Shown here one piece after another: positions 41,908-50,082 of a stretch of DNA of 64,000 bases. Made by a program: the position numbers and the translations under genes. The notes under the pieces are model-generated. The model was not told the DNA's origin. It saw only the letters and a list, made by a program, of their open reading frames with translations, and did no database searches. Where the stretch lies: positions 171,578-235,577 of the forward strand of contig DADT01000031.1 of assembly GCA_002495065.1 (NCBI GenBank). Reading direction: 5' to 3'. Origin of the DNA: Methanoregula sp. UBA471. Lineage in GTDB: Archaea > Halobacteriota > Methanomicrobia > Methanomicrobiales > Methanospirillaceae. Numbering within the stretch: position 1 is the stretch's first letter; each line of letters opens with the position of its first letter.

Positions 41908-42348
41908 ATGACGACGGAGACCCGTGAACTGGGACGCGATGAGTTTCATCTTGCAGAGAAATTGTGGGAGCAGTACCGGGGCCAGAAAGCAGATCCCCGG
42001 CACGAAAGGATATTCGGGGTATTTGCAGACGGGGATCTTGCGGCTACCGCCCGGTACACAAAGCACCCTGATGGCGTGGAGATGGACTGTGTCTTTACAC
42101 CTGACAAGTACCGCGGTAAGGGATACGCACGGTATGTCGTGGAAGAGCTGATAAGACGGTGCGGTTCTGAGACGATCTTCATTCATTCAACCATCGTCCT
42201 GATCTCGTTTTATAAGACCTTCGGGTTCTCACCCATCCCCGAAGACCAGCTCCCTAAAAGTATAAAGGAACGCTTCCTGTTCTGCTTTGGCGAGATGGAG
42301 GGTTGTAATGTCTGTCCCATGGTCAGGAAGGGGACAGAGATCCGGTAA
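41908..42348 (+). CDS. GNAT-family N-acetyltransferase
   Basis: A 146-residue GNAT protein. The acetyl-CoA site is CVFTPDKYRGKGYARYVVEELIRRCG (motif A: RGKGYA). A strand before it reads GVFADGDLAATARYTKHPDGVEMD, and STIVLISFYKTFGFSPI is motif B. The C-terminal FCFGEMEGCNVCPMVRKG adds a CxxC-like pair not usual in GNAT proteins. The substrate is unknown. The ATG at 41908 follows GGGGGAAAGAAGAC. It is a single gene. Confidence 0.88.
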   Translation: MTTETRELGRDEFHLAEKLWEQYRGQKADPRHERIFGVFADGDLAATARYTKHPDGVEMDCVFTPDKYRGKGYARYVVEELIRRCGSETIFIHSTIVLISFYKTFGFSPIPEDQLPKSIKERFLFCFGEMEGCNVCPMVRKGTEIR

Positions 42349-42659
42349 AAACGGGCATAGTGATATCTTTTCAGCCCACGATCCTCGTAACCAGTATCTG
42401 GAAATGGACCCGGAATTTGATCCACGAGAAAAGGAGGGAAAAAAGGAACTGGATTTTCAGGGAGTCAGGGCATGATGAGGAGAGGAGGTGTTTGGTGTTG
42501 AATCCTGATTTCCCCGGTGGGCAGGTAAAACCCTGTATCCAATTCTTACACATACAGGATACCGCTCCGATATATAATCATCAATCGGTCCTGGTTCATC
42601 CTTTGAACCTTCCGGGTTGAAGCAAACCAGGCACACGAGATCCCGCGGAAAAAAGGGAA
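42349..42659. other. gene-free interval
   Basis: About 310 bases between the GNAT and slipin genes. Purine-rich AGAAAAGGAGGGAAAAAAGG and AGGAGAGGAGG sequences (about 42427-42487) stand out. They resemble strong ribosome sites but no good frame follows either one. Confidence 0.35.
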
Positions 42660-43487
42660 TTATTCTGACGGGCTTTCTTTACCCTCCTCGTGTTGTTTCT
42701 TTAAATTCTGGGCAAGTGCGATTATGCCGGTCGTATCTCCCAGGCCCATGGTATTCAGGACAGACGATGGTACAAGGATAAGGACAGAATTATTTGTCTT
42801 GAGTCCTTCATAGAGCATGTTCATCCCCCTCAGGTGGAGGGCTGTGGGGTTACCCGCGTACGTCTTGGCAGCGTCCTCGAAGCTTTTGGCAATCTGCCGC
42901 TCGGAATCCCCCAGTATGACCCGTGCCTGGCGTTCACGTTCCGCCTGCGCCTGCATGGACATGGCGTTCTGGAGGTCAACCGGGATGACCACGTCCCGGA
43001 TTTCGACCGAGAGGACATTGATCCCCCAGCCGTCGATCCTGTGCTGGATCATTTTCTGGAGTTCGGAATCGATGATCTCTCTTCCGGCAAGCATATCGGC
43101 AAGCATGGTCTTGCCAATCACATCCCGGAGTGCTGTCTGTGAAGCCAGAAGCACCGATTCCTTGTACATCTGCACTTCAAGTGCTGCCTTTGTAACGTCA
43201 AAGACCTGCCAGAAAAGCACCGCGTCGACATTTACCGGCACCGTATCCTTGGTCAGGGTCTGTTCTGCATTAAACGAGGTCGTGATCACCCGTGTGTCAA
43301 TAACGTAGGGAATCGTATTGAAGAACGGGATGATCATGACCAGTCCTGGCCCGCGAATTCCCACAAATCTCCCCAGGAACAGCACCACAACCCGTTCCCA
43401 TTGCTGGACAATTCTGATGCTCAGGGCAATGAGCACGATAGCAATTATCAGGATGATAATGATCGCTATAATCGTCGGGATATCCAT
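42660..43487 (-). CDS. slipin (stomatin/SPFH-family membrane protein)
   Basis: A 275-residue slipin. MDIPTIIAIIIILIIAIVLIALSI is the N-terminal membrane hairpin. The SPFH domain runs from VQQWERVVVLFLGRFVGIRGPGLVMIIPFFNTIPYVIDTRV to about residue 175. It includes WQVFDVTKAALEVQMYKESVLLASQTALRDVIGKTMLADML and GWGINVLSVEIRDVVIPVDLQNAM. A coiled coil (AQAERERQARVILGDSERQIAKSFEDAAKTY) and C-terminal oligomerisation part follow. Slipins organise membrane microdomains, often with an NfeD protease partner; no nfeD gene is adjacent here. The gene stands alone. Confidence 0.92.
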   Translation of the reverse strand: MDIPTIIAIIIILIIAIVLIALSIRIVQQWERVVVLFLGRFVGIRGPGLVMIIPFFNTIPYVIDTRVITTSFNAEQTLTKDTVPVNVDAVLFWQVFDVTKAALEVQMYKESVLLASQTALRDVIGKTMLADMLAGREIIDSELQKMIQHRIDGWGINVLSVEIRDVVIPVDLQNAMSMQAQAERERQARVILGDSERQIAKSFEDAAKTYAGNPTALHLRGMNMLYEGLKTNNSVLILVPSSVLNTMGLGDTTGIIALAQNLKKQHEEGKESPSE

Positions 43488-43813
43488 ACCGCTTCTCCTC
43501 TTTTACGTACGGTTCTGATATGCCCGGGGATGTATAAAAGTATTGTATTGTACCATGGCAGGTGGAGAAAGTGGTGACCGGCTACGATGAAGCAGATCGT
43601 TTGCTGACTTCTCAGAACGAGGCTCTGCCACTTTGTTCTGGTCCGGCTGATATCTGGTCCAGAAGAGCGATTACAGGTTCAGGGGCTGAACTATGAGTAA
43701 CCAGAGATCCGCAGAAAAGATTGTTCGCGGCCGGTTTTTTGATCGATGGTGATCCGGAACCTGCTGTAAGAAATCCATGGTTCAATGACAGAACCCGCAT
43801 GATCTTTTCAATA
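43488..43813. other. gene-free interval
   Basis: About 325 bases between the slipin promoter and the next small frame. TATAAAAGTATTGTATTGTACC near 43532 looks like promoter sequence for the minus-strand slipin gene. No gene or repeat copy is supported. Confidence 0.35.
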
Positions 43814-44041
43814 TTAAACCAATGACAGGAAATCTACCGGGTAATGACAAGAAGTGCCTGTAATCCCGGCGACAAAGAGGTCCTTGAGAGCATTATCTGG
43901 ATCAGAGTTCAGCAATTCCTCGACTGGCGCAGGGAAAGCGATTTTATCGATTTCCGCCTGGATTCGCTTCTCCACCCGAACTGACCTGCTGCCGGTCCGG
44001 ATACTTTGAACGAGAAATACGTAATAGTATACCGGCCGCAC
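43814..44041 (-). CDS. hypothetical protein (75 aa), possible fragment
   Basis: A 75-residue frame starting MRPVYYYVFLVQSIRTGSRSVRVEKRI, then QAEIDKIAFPAPVEELLNSDPDNALKDLFVAGITGT. The start YYYVFLVQSIRTGS recalls the first strand region of IS1634-type transposases (YYYLVES.R..GK). If that is right this is the head of a dead insertion sequence. It could equally be a small unrelated protein. No ribosome site is clear. Confidence 0.3.
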   Translation of the reverse strand: MRPVYYYVFLVQSIRTGSRSVRVEKRIQAEIDKIAFPAPVEELLNSDPDNALKDLFVAGITGTSCHYPVDFLSLV

Positions 44042-44141
44042 TGACCCCCATTCTCATAAGTTTTTTACCGGTGAATGTTACCGGTGGGGTATCCTGGCCA
44101 ATAAAAAATCAGCATGGCAGGGAAACGCTGAAACTGCCTGG

Positions 44142-44852
44142 TTATTCTGACCTGAAATTGGTTATTGTCGGGACATTATCGTATACGTAGTTATACCCAT
44201 TGCCGAGACTGAACCTCAGCGTCTGTGTCGCGCGATCGCACCCGTTCACCGTGGCAGTCACCTGACCCTCTGCAACATTGCGTATCCTGTTGAAATTGAT
44301 ATTTTCAACATAGGAATATCCGCAGCTGACATCGGCGGACATGGTAAGGGGCCCGGGAGTGGGATTGATGAACTCCACATCAATAGTAATGTGGTCGCGG
44401 AACGGACGATAACTGACTATTTCCGCTGTCGGTACTGCATATGTCAGATCTCTTCTCAGATGTTCTGAAAAATCGATGAAGCGTTGTTTCCCGAACCGGA
44501 TATCCACGATTTCCTGTTCGCACCTCAAATTGCAACAGAGTTCAACGGAATGGTTTCCTTCCTCAAGCATGAGAATGAGCGGTTTGTCCGTTGCGACGAC
44601 TCCGACATCCAGGGTATCTACAGAGACCGGGAATTCCCCGTGCCAGCTGCCGATGGTTACGGTCAGTTTTCCTTTATAATCAGTTCCTGCAGGAGTCGGA
44701 ACCGTCGTCATGGTAACAGACGGAGTGATTGCAGGTGTGGGGGGAGGAGACACATTTCCCGTAATGGGAGCCACCTCTGGTTCAGTGAGACATCCCGCTG
44801 CCAGTATGCATCCGGTCACGATAATAAGGGAAAAAAGAACGCTGCTTTTCAT
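44142..44852 (-). CDS. lipoprotein of unknown function
   Basis: A 236-residue exported lipoprotein: signal MKSSVLFSLIIVTGCILAAGC with lipobox ILAAGC. It is followed by a Pro/Thr-rich linker (PPPTPAITPSVTMTTVPTPAG) and a beta-rich body (KLTVTIGSWHGEFPVSVDTLDVGVVATDKPLILMLEEGNHSVELCCN, VEFINPTPGPLTMSADVSCGYSYVENINFNRIRN). The linker is typical of methanogen surface proteins. The pairing of CC and C-x-x-x in the body may form disulfides. No family is recognised. The gene is divergent from the hicBA genes. Confidence 0.72.
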   Translation of the reverse strand: MKSSVLFSLIIVTGCILAAGCLTEPEVAPITGNVSPPPTPAITPSVTMTTVPTPAGTDYKGKLTVTIGSWHGEFPVSVDTLDVGVVATDKPLILMLEEGNHSVELCCNLRCEQEIVDIRFGKQRFIDFSEHLRRDLTYAVPTAEIVSYRPFRDHITIDVEFINPTPGPLTMSADVSCGYSYVENINFNRIRNVAEGQVTATVNGCDRATQTLRFSLGNGYNYVYDNVPTITNFRSE

Positions 44853-45107
44853 AGGACTTCACCGTGGAGATTATTTGTCAGGAGTATGTGATACTTATGC
44901 TCCAAGCTAATAAATTTTGCCGAACCTCCCCTCCCCTGTGATGTACCACTGCCCTGCCATGAAGAGCATTCATGGGAATCAACACAAAGATCTCCCGTCT
45001 GGCACAGGTAGCCAATGCCTCATCAGCCCCATGGATACGAAAAACGGGACAGGTTACCCTGACAGAAATCATTATCTGGGGGAAGCAATGAAAAAGTTCA
45101 CCTGATC

Positions 45108-45338
45108 ATGAAGATACTCGTAGAACTCTACCGGGAAGGGAGATTTTTCATAGCACGTGATCTCCTGACAAAGATCGCCGACCAGGGTCTGACCGGAAAC
45201 GAGGCGGTGCAGAACCTGAAAAAAGGAGTCGCAGACCATTGCCAGCTCCTTATTGAACTTAACCCTCCCGGGCACTCACTTGCCTGGCTGGATATCGAGG
45301 TGGACAACCTTGTCAGGAACGCCCCTGTCATCTCATGA
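45108..45338 (+). CDS. hicB: HicB-type antitoxin (small form)
   Basis: A 76-residue product: MKILVELYREGRFFIARDLLTKIADQGLTGNEAVQNLKKGVADHCQLLIEL, the compact HicB fold (strand, strand, helix) without a C-terminal DNA-binding extension. The end (SLAWLDIEVDNLVRNAPVIS) overlaps the start of the downstream HicA-like gene by 29 bases, which is unusual. HicB neutralises the toxin HicA and may autoregulate. The order antitoxin then toxin is inverted relative to classical hicAB, as seen in some archaeal loci. Confidence 0.65.
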   Translation: MKILVELYREGRFFIARDLLTKIADQGLTGNEAVQNLKKGVADHCQLLIELNPPGHSLAWLDIEVDNLVRNAPVIS

Positions 45339-45534
45339 CATAATCCGGACCCTCCTCCTGTTCGGCTATCACCCGGTACAAAAGAGCATCAGCCACATTC
45401 ACCTCTGGAATGATGAGAAAAAGCGGCTCGTGACCGTGCCAAGCCACATGGAGTTTGCTGCGGGCACGTTTCTTTCCATTCTCCAGCAGGCAGATATCGG
45501 GCAGCAGGAGTTTCTGGCGCGCGAAAGTCAGTGA
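45310..45534 (+). CDS. hicA: HicA-type mRNA interferase toxin
   Basis: A 74-residue protein from a TTG start at 45310; GAGGTGGACAACC lies just before it and no ATG is in frame. It reads (M)SGTPLSSHDIIRTLLLFGYHPVQKSISHIHLWNDEKKRLVTVP, then SHMEFAAGTFLSILQQADIGQQEFLARESQ. The HicA pattern is visible: a first helix, a His in SHIHLW where GSH normally sits, VPSHMEFAAGTF and a C-terminal LQQADIGQQEFL. The active His is in SISHIHL; the usual Gly is replaced by Ser. HicA toxins cleave mRNA at the ribosome. The overlap with hicB suggests strict coupling. Confidence 0.65.
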   Translation: MSGTPLSSHDIIRTLLLFGYHPVQKSISHIHLWNDEKKRLVTVPSHMEFAAGTFLSILQQADIGQQEFLARESQ

Positions 45535-45722
45535 ATACTTACACTCCTCATCGTCCCTTTTCCCTCCATCAGAACCTCTTTTCCAGGTGTCACAGGGATA
45601 CGGTAAACGGCTTACGGTTCCCATGCTTTCCGTGCAGAACATGGCCGGACGGTCCCTGTATGGAACCGTCTGCCATCGTGCGAGCACAAACCTATTGTGT
45701 CTGCCACCCAAAACGATTCTCC

Positions 45723-46370
45723 ATGAATTATTACCCAATCCTCATCCTCATCTCCATTATCCTGGTGGGTGCTGCGGGATGCACTCAGTCCGCGGCACCT
45801 GCCCCTATGGATAACCAGACGGTAAAGGTTACTCCTGGGGGGAATGAAACCGCCACCAGCCCGACTGCTGTGGAAACGCTGAACAGGGCCCTGCTGCCCA
45901 TGATACCCTATAAGGACAGCCGGCTCCGGATTGCGTTTTATGCTCCGGAAGACTGGGTTGTCACCACCCGCCAGCTCTCAAAACCTGAAGGGACCGAGGG
46001 CCTGGCTTACCGGACCGACCTGCTCGACAACAACCGGTTTTATATCCTGACCTATACCGTTTCCCGCAATGAGGACCAGGATTACCGGAATGAGATCCGC
46101 CGAACCTGGATACCCACGCCGACAGAAAGTACGGTCGTTATCCATGGCATTACCTATGACCGGTTCGAGTCATCCCTGGCCGGCACGACAAATGTTTCCT
46201 ATGTAGTGCGCAAGAGCAGCGCAAACGAGCTGGGGTATGCGAGTGTGTTGTCCTTCACGACAAAGGGGAGCCGTCCCGATGAGCTGAGCGAGTTCACGAG
46301 AGTAGTCTCCTCATTCCGGTATTTTACCGGATCGGAAGACGGAACCATACCGGGAACAGAGATCGAGTGA
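45723..46370 (+). CDS. lipoprotein of unknown function
   Basis: A 215-residue lipoprotein from MNYYPILILISIILVGAAGC (lipobox VGAAGC); upstream in-frame sequence to 45531 is not coding-like. A Thr/Pro-rich linker follows (PMDNQTVKVTPGGNETATSPTAVET). The body is beta-rich (DSRLRIAFYAPEDWVVTTRQLSKPEG, DLLDNNRFYILTYTVSRNEDQDYRN, TVVIHGITYDRFESSLAGTTNVSYVVRKSSANELGYASVLSF). The layout matches the small PsbP-like surface lipoproteins common in methanogens. The function is unknown. It follows hicA by 188 bases. Confidence 0.72.
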   Translation: MNYYPILILISIILVGAAGCTQSAAPAPMDNQTVKVTPGGNETATSPTAVETLNRALLPMIPYKDSRLRIAFYAPEDWVVTTRQLSKPEGTEGLAYRTDLLDNNRFYILTYTVSRNEDQDYRNEIRRTWIPTPTESTVVIHGITYDRFESSLAGTTNVSYVVRKSSANELGYASVLSFTTKGSRPDELSEFTRVVSSFRYFTGSEDGTIPGTEIE

Positions 46371-47012
46371 TCTGATAATCGGGACACATCAACTGTCAGA
46401 TGTGCAAAAGGGCAACAATCACCATTGAGGCTGACAGGGTTCGACCACTGACCCCTTTTTTTCCTGTGGAAAAAACACGGATTTGCCTCTGATTCAGGTT
46501 TCACCCTTGATTAAATCGTTTTTAAATTTTATTGTGGAAAGGAGATAGTTCAATTTCGTGTCCACTTTAAAAGCCTGGTCGCGGGAGGTAACCCGGGTTT
46601 ATCAAACTCGCTTATAAAGCCGTCATGCAACAATCGGGTCTTTAAATAGCGCCCGCTCCAGTGGAAGGAAAGGGGTATAAAAGTATGATCAATCTGCCGG
46701 ATTGGTAAAATATTCTTGATATGGTTGCAGAATCAGGAAACCTGTCTGAAAACGACGGAATTCATCGACATGATGCAGGTGCAGTTAATGAAGTCTGACG
46801 ATAGCACGGTATCTTTTTAAAGAATGTTCTGATTCTCTACATCACCAATATTAGTGATTTTATCATTGCCGGCTTTAAAAAATGCAATAAAATTTATATT
46901 TTGCAGTCTTTTTACCCGTTTTCAGACCTCACTCTATATATATCAGCAGAATTATCCAGTAATGAGAGTACTTAAATCAGAGGGGGAGCAAAAGGGAGGC
47001 AGATTTCTTTTA
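46371..47012. other. long intergenic region upstream of a TPR gene
   Basis: About 640 bases with no convincing gene. TATA-like blocks occur near 46887-46903 (AAAATTTATATTTTGC) and 46932-46945 (CTATATATATCAGC), plausible promoters for the TPR gene. A frame open from 46854 joins the TPR gene, but its first 50 codons look like leader sequence rather than protein. Confidence 0.4.
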
Positions 47013-48110
47013 ATGTTTACCGAGGAACTATTCGACAAAGGGGTAGCTTTAGCAAATCTGGGTAACTATGATGAAGCTATCGCATGTTTTGATGAAATCC
47101 TCAAATTCAATCCGAAAAATGCCGATGTGCTGTACAATAAGGGAGTGGCCCTCATGGGTCTGGAATTATTTGAAGAGGCCGCTATCTACTATACACAATC
47201 GATCAGGATCGATCCCTACAATGCCGATGCCCTGAATAACCTCGGAGTCGCGTACGCTGCATTAAAAAAGTATGAAAAGGCCATAACCTATTTTGATAAG
47301 GTTCTCAGGATGAACCCGGACCATGAACTCGTCCTGATCAACAAAGGAGGTGCTCTCGCAAAACTAAAAAGGTATGGAGAGGCACTTATCTATTTTGATA
47401 AAGTTCTCAGCCTTCATCCGGATAATGCCGATGTTTTGTATAACAAAGGAGTGACTCTCGCAAATCTCACCCGGTATGCTGAGGCCGTTGTATGCTACGA
47501 TCTCGTCCTTATGGCAAATCCGGCGAATACAGATGCCCTGAACAACAAAGGCGTCGCTCTTGCTGCCCTGGACCGGTTTGAAGAGGCAATCATCTGTTTT
47601 GACCGCGTCCTGGCAATTCATCCAAAATACCTGCGTGCCCTGCACAACAAGGGACATGCCCTGGCAAAGCTGAAAAGGTTTGAAGAAGCTGTCGCGTGTT
47701 ATGACCAGGTCCTGACAATCAGTCCGGATAATGCCGATTCCCTGAACAATAAGGGAGTAGCTCTGGACGAACAGAAACGATATGATGAAGCCATCGCCTG
47801 TTATGACCAGGTCCTCAGGCTCAATCCGGCGAACGCTGACGCCCTGAACAACAAAGGCGTCGCGCTGGTTGCCCTGGAAAGATACGAGGAGGCCCTCCGG
47901 TGCTACGAACAATCGATCAGGGTCGTCCCGGACGACCTCCTTGTGTTAGTGAACAAGGGTCGTGCTCTTGCCAAATTAGAGAGGTATTCGGAAGCTCTCG
48001 ACTGTTTTAATGCAGTCCTCACGGTCAACCCGAAGAATGCTGACGCCCTGTACAACAAGGGAATTGCTCTGTCTGCGCTTGAAATAAAAGAGGCGGCTTC
48101 CAGCCAGTAG
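47013..48110 (+). CDS. TPR-repeat protein (365 aa)
   Basis: A protein of about 11 back-to-back TPR repeats of 34 residues. The pattern A/Y-NKGVALA-LxRYEEAIxCYDxxLxxNPxN recurs through the whole length (for example ANLGNYDEAIACFDEILKFNPKNAD, AALDRFEEAIICFDRVLAIHPKYL). It should form a right-handed superhelix that binds peptide or protein partners. ATG 47013 (MFTEELFDKGVALAN) is preferred, 13 bases after AAAGGGAGG; earlier in-frame ATGs at 46962 and 46854 are possible. No other domain is present. It aligns repeat by repeat with the N-terminal part of the 1320-residue TPR protein at 59435, so the two are paralogues. Confidence 0.85.
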   Translation: MFTEELFDKGVALANLGNYDEAIACFDEILKFNPKNADVLYNKGVALMGLELFEEAAIYYTQSIRIDPYNADALNNLGVAYAALKKYEKAITYFDKVLRMNPDHELVLINKGGALAKLKRYGEALIYFDKVLSLHPDNADVLYNKGVTLANLTRYAEAVVCYDLVLMANPANTDALNNKGVALAALDRFEEAIICFDRVLAIHPKYLRALHNKGHALAKLKRFEEAVACYDQVLTISPDNADSLNNKGVALDEQKRYDEAIACYDQVLRLNPANADALNNKGVALVALERYEEALRCYEQSIRVVPDDLLVLVNKGRALAKLERYSEALDCFNAVLTVNPKNADALYNKGIALSALEIKEAASSQ

Positions 48111-48165
48111 TTTTTTATTTTTTTGGTCCATATTTAACATTCTCATTCATTTTTTTAACTCGTTT

Positions 48166-48775
48166 CATTGAATTAGCGGATTCTGATTATTCCTTTCGCG
48201 ATTATTGTTCGAGGGTTGAGTTTTTCTGATCATCCGTTTTCCGCAAAATCATTAATCTTATGATAGTCACCCGCCTCAGGGCCCCTCCGGGGCACGGCGG
48301 GGCATGAAGGTTTCAGATACCGCTGGGATCCCAAATCCGCCGCGGGGGCGTCCTATCGGGGCGGCGGCGTTCATCATGTATCGTTTTTGATGAATTGTCG
48401 GGCTCTGATTATTCCATATGCGATAATTGTTCGAGGGTTGAGTGCTTTGGTTATCAGTTTTCAGGAAAATCATAGATATTATGATAGTCACCCGCCTCAG
48501 GGCCCCTCCGGGGCACGGCGGGGCATGAAGGTTTCAAATACTGCTGAGATCCCAAATCCGCCGCGGGGGCGTCCTATCGGGGGCGGCGGCGTTCATCATG
48601 TATCGTTTTTGATAAATTGTCGGGCTCCTGATACTATCTTGGATGATACTTGTTTGAGGATTGAGTGCTTTGTTTATCGTTTTCAGGAAAATCATTGATA
48701 TTTATGATAGTCACCCGCCTCAGGGCCCTCCGGGGCACGGCGGGGCATGAAGGTTTCTGATACCATTGAGACCCC
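48166..48775 (+). repeat. three tandem copies of a 221-223 bp repeat (family D)
   Basis: TGATAGTCACCCGCCTCAGG recurs at 48261, 48482 and 48705 (periods 221 and 223). Each unit holds a CCTCCGGGGCACGGCGGGGCATGAAGG block. The first two also keep a GC-rich core with CCGCCGCGGGGGCGTCC, resembling the main element's core. The joints share TTCGAGGGTTGAGTGCTTTG. There is no coding frame shared by all units. A partial copy lies at 30035-30115. Confidence 0.8.
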
Positions 48776-49020
48776 TAATCAACCACTGAGATGTCTCAAC
48801 TGGGAGCGACGGTGCTCATCGATCCGGCACAGGTGAGCCACGTCCGGCGTGGTCGTTCCTCATACACCAGATAAAGTAAGACTGCCTCTGTGTATATCAG
48901 AGGAGTTCGATTTTCATGGGCAGTGCAAACCTTCGCTCAAAAAGGGTTCGAACAGGACCTGACAGCCATATCATACATTATAATGACCAGGATTGCTGTC
49001 AACAGACACAGAATCAGGAC
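48776..49020. other. gene-free interval
   Basis: Sequence from the end of the tandem repeats to the archaeosortase gene. No frame, RNA or further repeat copy is supported. Confidence 0.35.
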
Positions 49021-49839
49021 CTATAAGTCGGTCCCCTTCCCGAAAAATGCCCTTATATCGCCGGTGTAGAGATCAATAAGCCGTCGTGCAAAGACCGCAA
49101 GGGATGGGATCATCCTTGCCAAACCGAGGGTAATTGCGAGAAGAGCTATCACTGCAAGGGCTTCAGCAAACACATTATGTGCCCAGAAGAAATCAGCAGC
49201 CCGGAATCCCGGGTTACCGGTAAGGTTGGGAAGAAACCAGAACCAGGCGTCTGACACTGCAATAAAGACGATGGCGACACGCAGGAGGTTGAGAAGGTAT
49301 AACAGCGGGACTACCATGAGGAATGCAGTCATGCCCTGTTTCCATGAGAGGTTTGGTACGCCTGCAATGACCCCGGTCATTATCGCCATCGCTGTTATTG
49401 CCGTGCACCCGAGGATAATCTGGTTGGCAAACCCGTTTTCCATGATAATGTTCCAGGCCGGCATCTGCGGGTGATGACCGAGGGCCTGGATGATCAAGAA
49501 CGCCTGGTTTACCACGGTCATGACCAGCGCATCCCGTAAAACCGGAATAAATGCAAACGGCACATAGATTATGATTGCGACTGCAGCGGTTTTCGAGAGC
49601 TGCAGTACTACCGGATCATTCCGGAGGAGGTGCCTGACCGTGATGAGCAGGAACGGCAGCGATGCGACTGCCAGCACCGGGTACAGGAAGTTGTCTGCTT
49701 CCAGGTAAGCCGGAACTTCAGAGAGAAGGTTGATGACGATGAGCGTCCATCCCCCGATCGCCGCGTACTTTTTCTGGTTCCCGGCCAGAAAAAAGACACA
49801 GGACAGGAGAAATGCCGCAACGATCAGGTAGTCACTCAT
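49021..49839 (-). CDS. artA: archaeosortase A
   Basis: A 272-residue polytopic membrane protein with about eight helices. The catalytic triad residues are all visible: Cys145 in IILGCTAITAMAIMTG, Arg187 in LYLLNLLRVAIVFI and His221 in FFWAHNVFAEAL. This is the exosortase/archaeosortase fold with the A-type motifs. The enzyme removes C-terminal PGF-CTERM signals from surface proteins and couples lipid attachment. A matching substrate lies 5 kb downstream (54756-55826). No further substrate is adjacent. The gene is single, with a 240-base upstream gap to the P-type ATPase. Confidence 0.92.
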   Translation of the reverse strand: MSDYLIVAAFLLSCVFFLAGNQKKYAAIGGWTLIVINLLSEVPAYLEADNFLYPVLAVASLPFLLITVRHLLRNDPVVLQLSKTAAVAIIIYVPFAFIPVLRDALVMTVVNQAFLIIQALGHHPQMPAWNIIMENGFANQIILGCTAITAMAIMTGVIAGVPNLSWKQGMTAFLMVVPLLYLLNLLRVAIVFIAVSDAWFWFLPNLTGNPGFRAADFFWAHNVFAEALAVIALLAITLGLARMIPSLAVFARRLIDLYTGDIRAFFGKGTDL

Positions 49840-50082
49840 GGTTCTGCCCCAAAAAATTCCCGGTACCTGTGTCTGGTTTCCCGAGTTTTATTTCTGGCGT
49901 TCTGGTTGGTTTCCTGTGTTAAAAAAAGCCTGTTTCAGGATGGTGCGGCAGGGAACCGGTTTTCTGACCGGCTGAAAACCTCCATCCCTACCAGAGACAT
50001 GGACGCAGCCATACATTAAAAAGAATAAAACTGATACTGTAGCCGGAGCATCCGGAAAGGATGAACGCAGGGAAGGACAGGC

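Noticed and set aside
43612..43800. A 62-codon minus-strand frame with SPSIKKPAANN
   Set aside because: No family, ribosome site or neighbour supports it; the interval looks non-coding.
48166..48775. CRISPR array at the three 221-223 bp tandem repeats
   Set aside because: Units are over 200 bases long with no short direct repeat and no unique spacers, and no cas gene is present.
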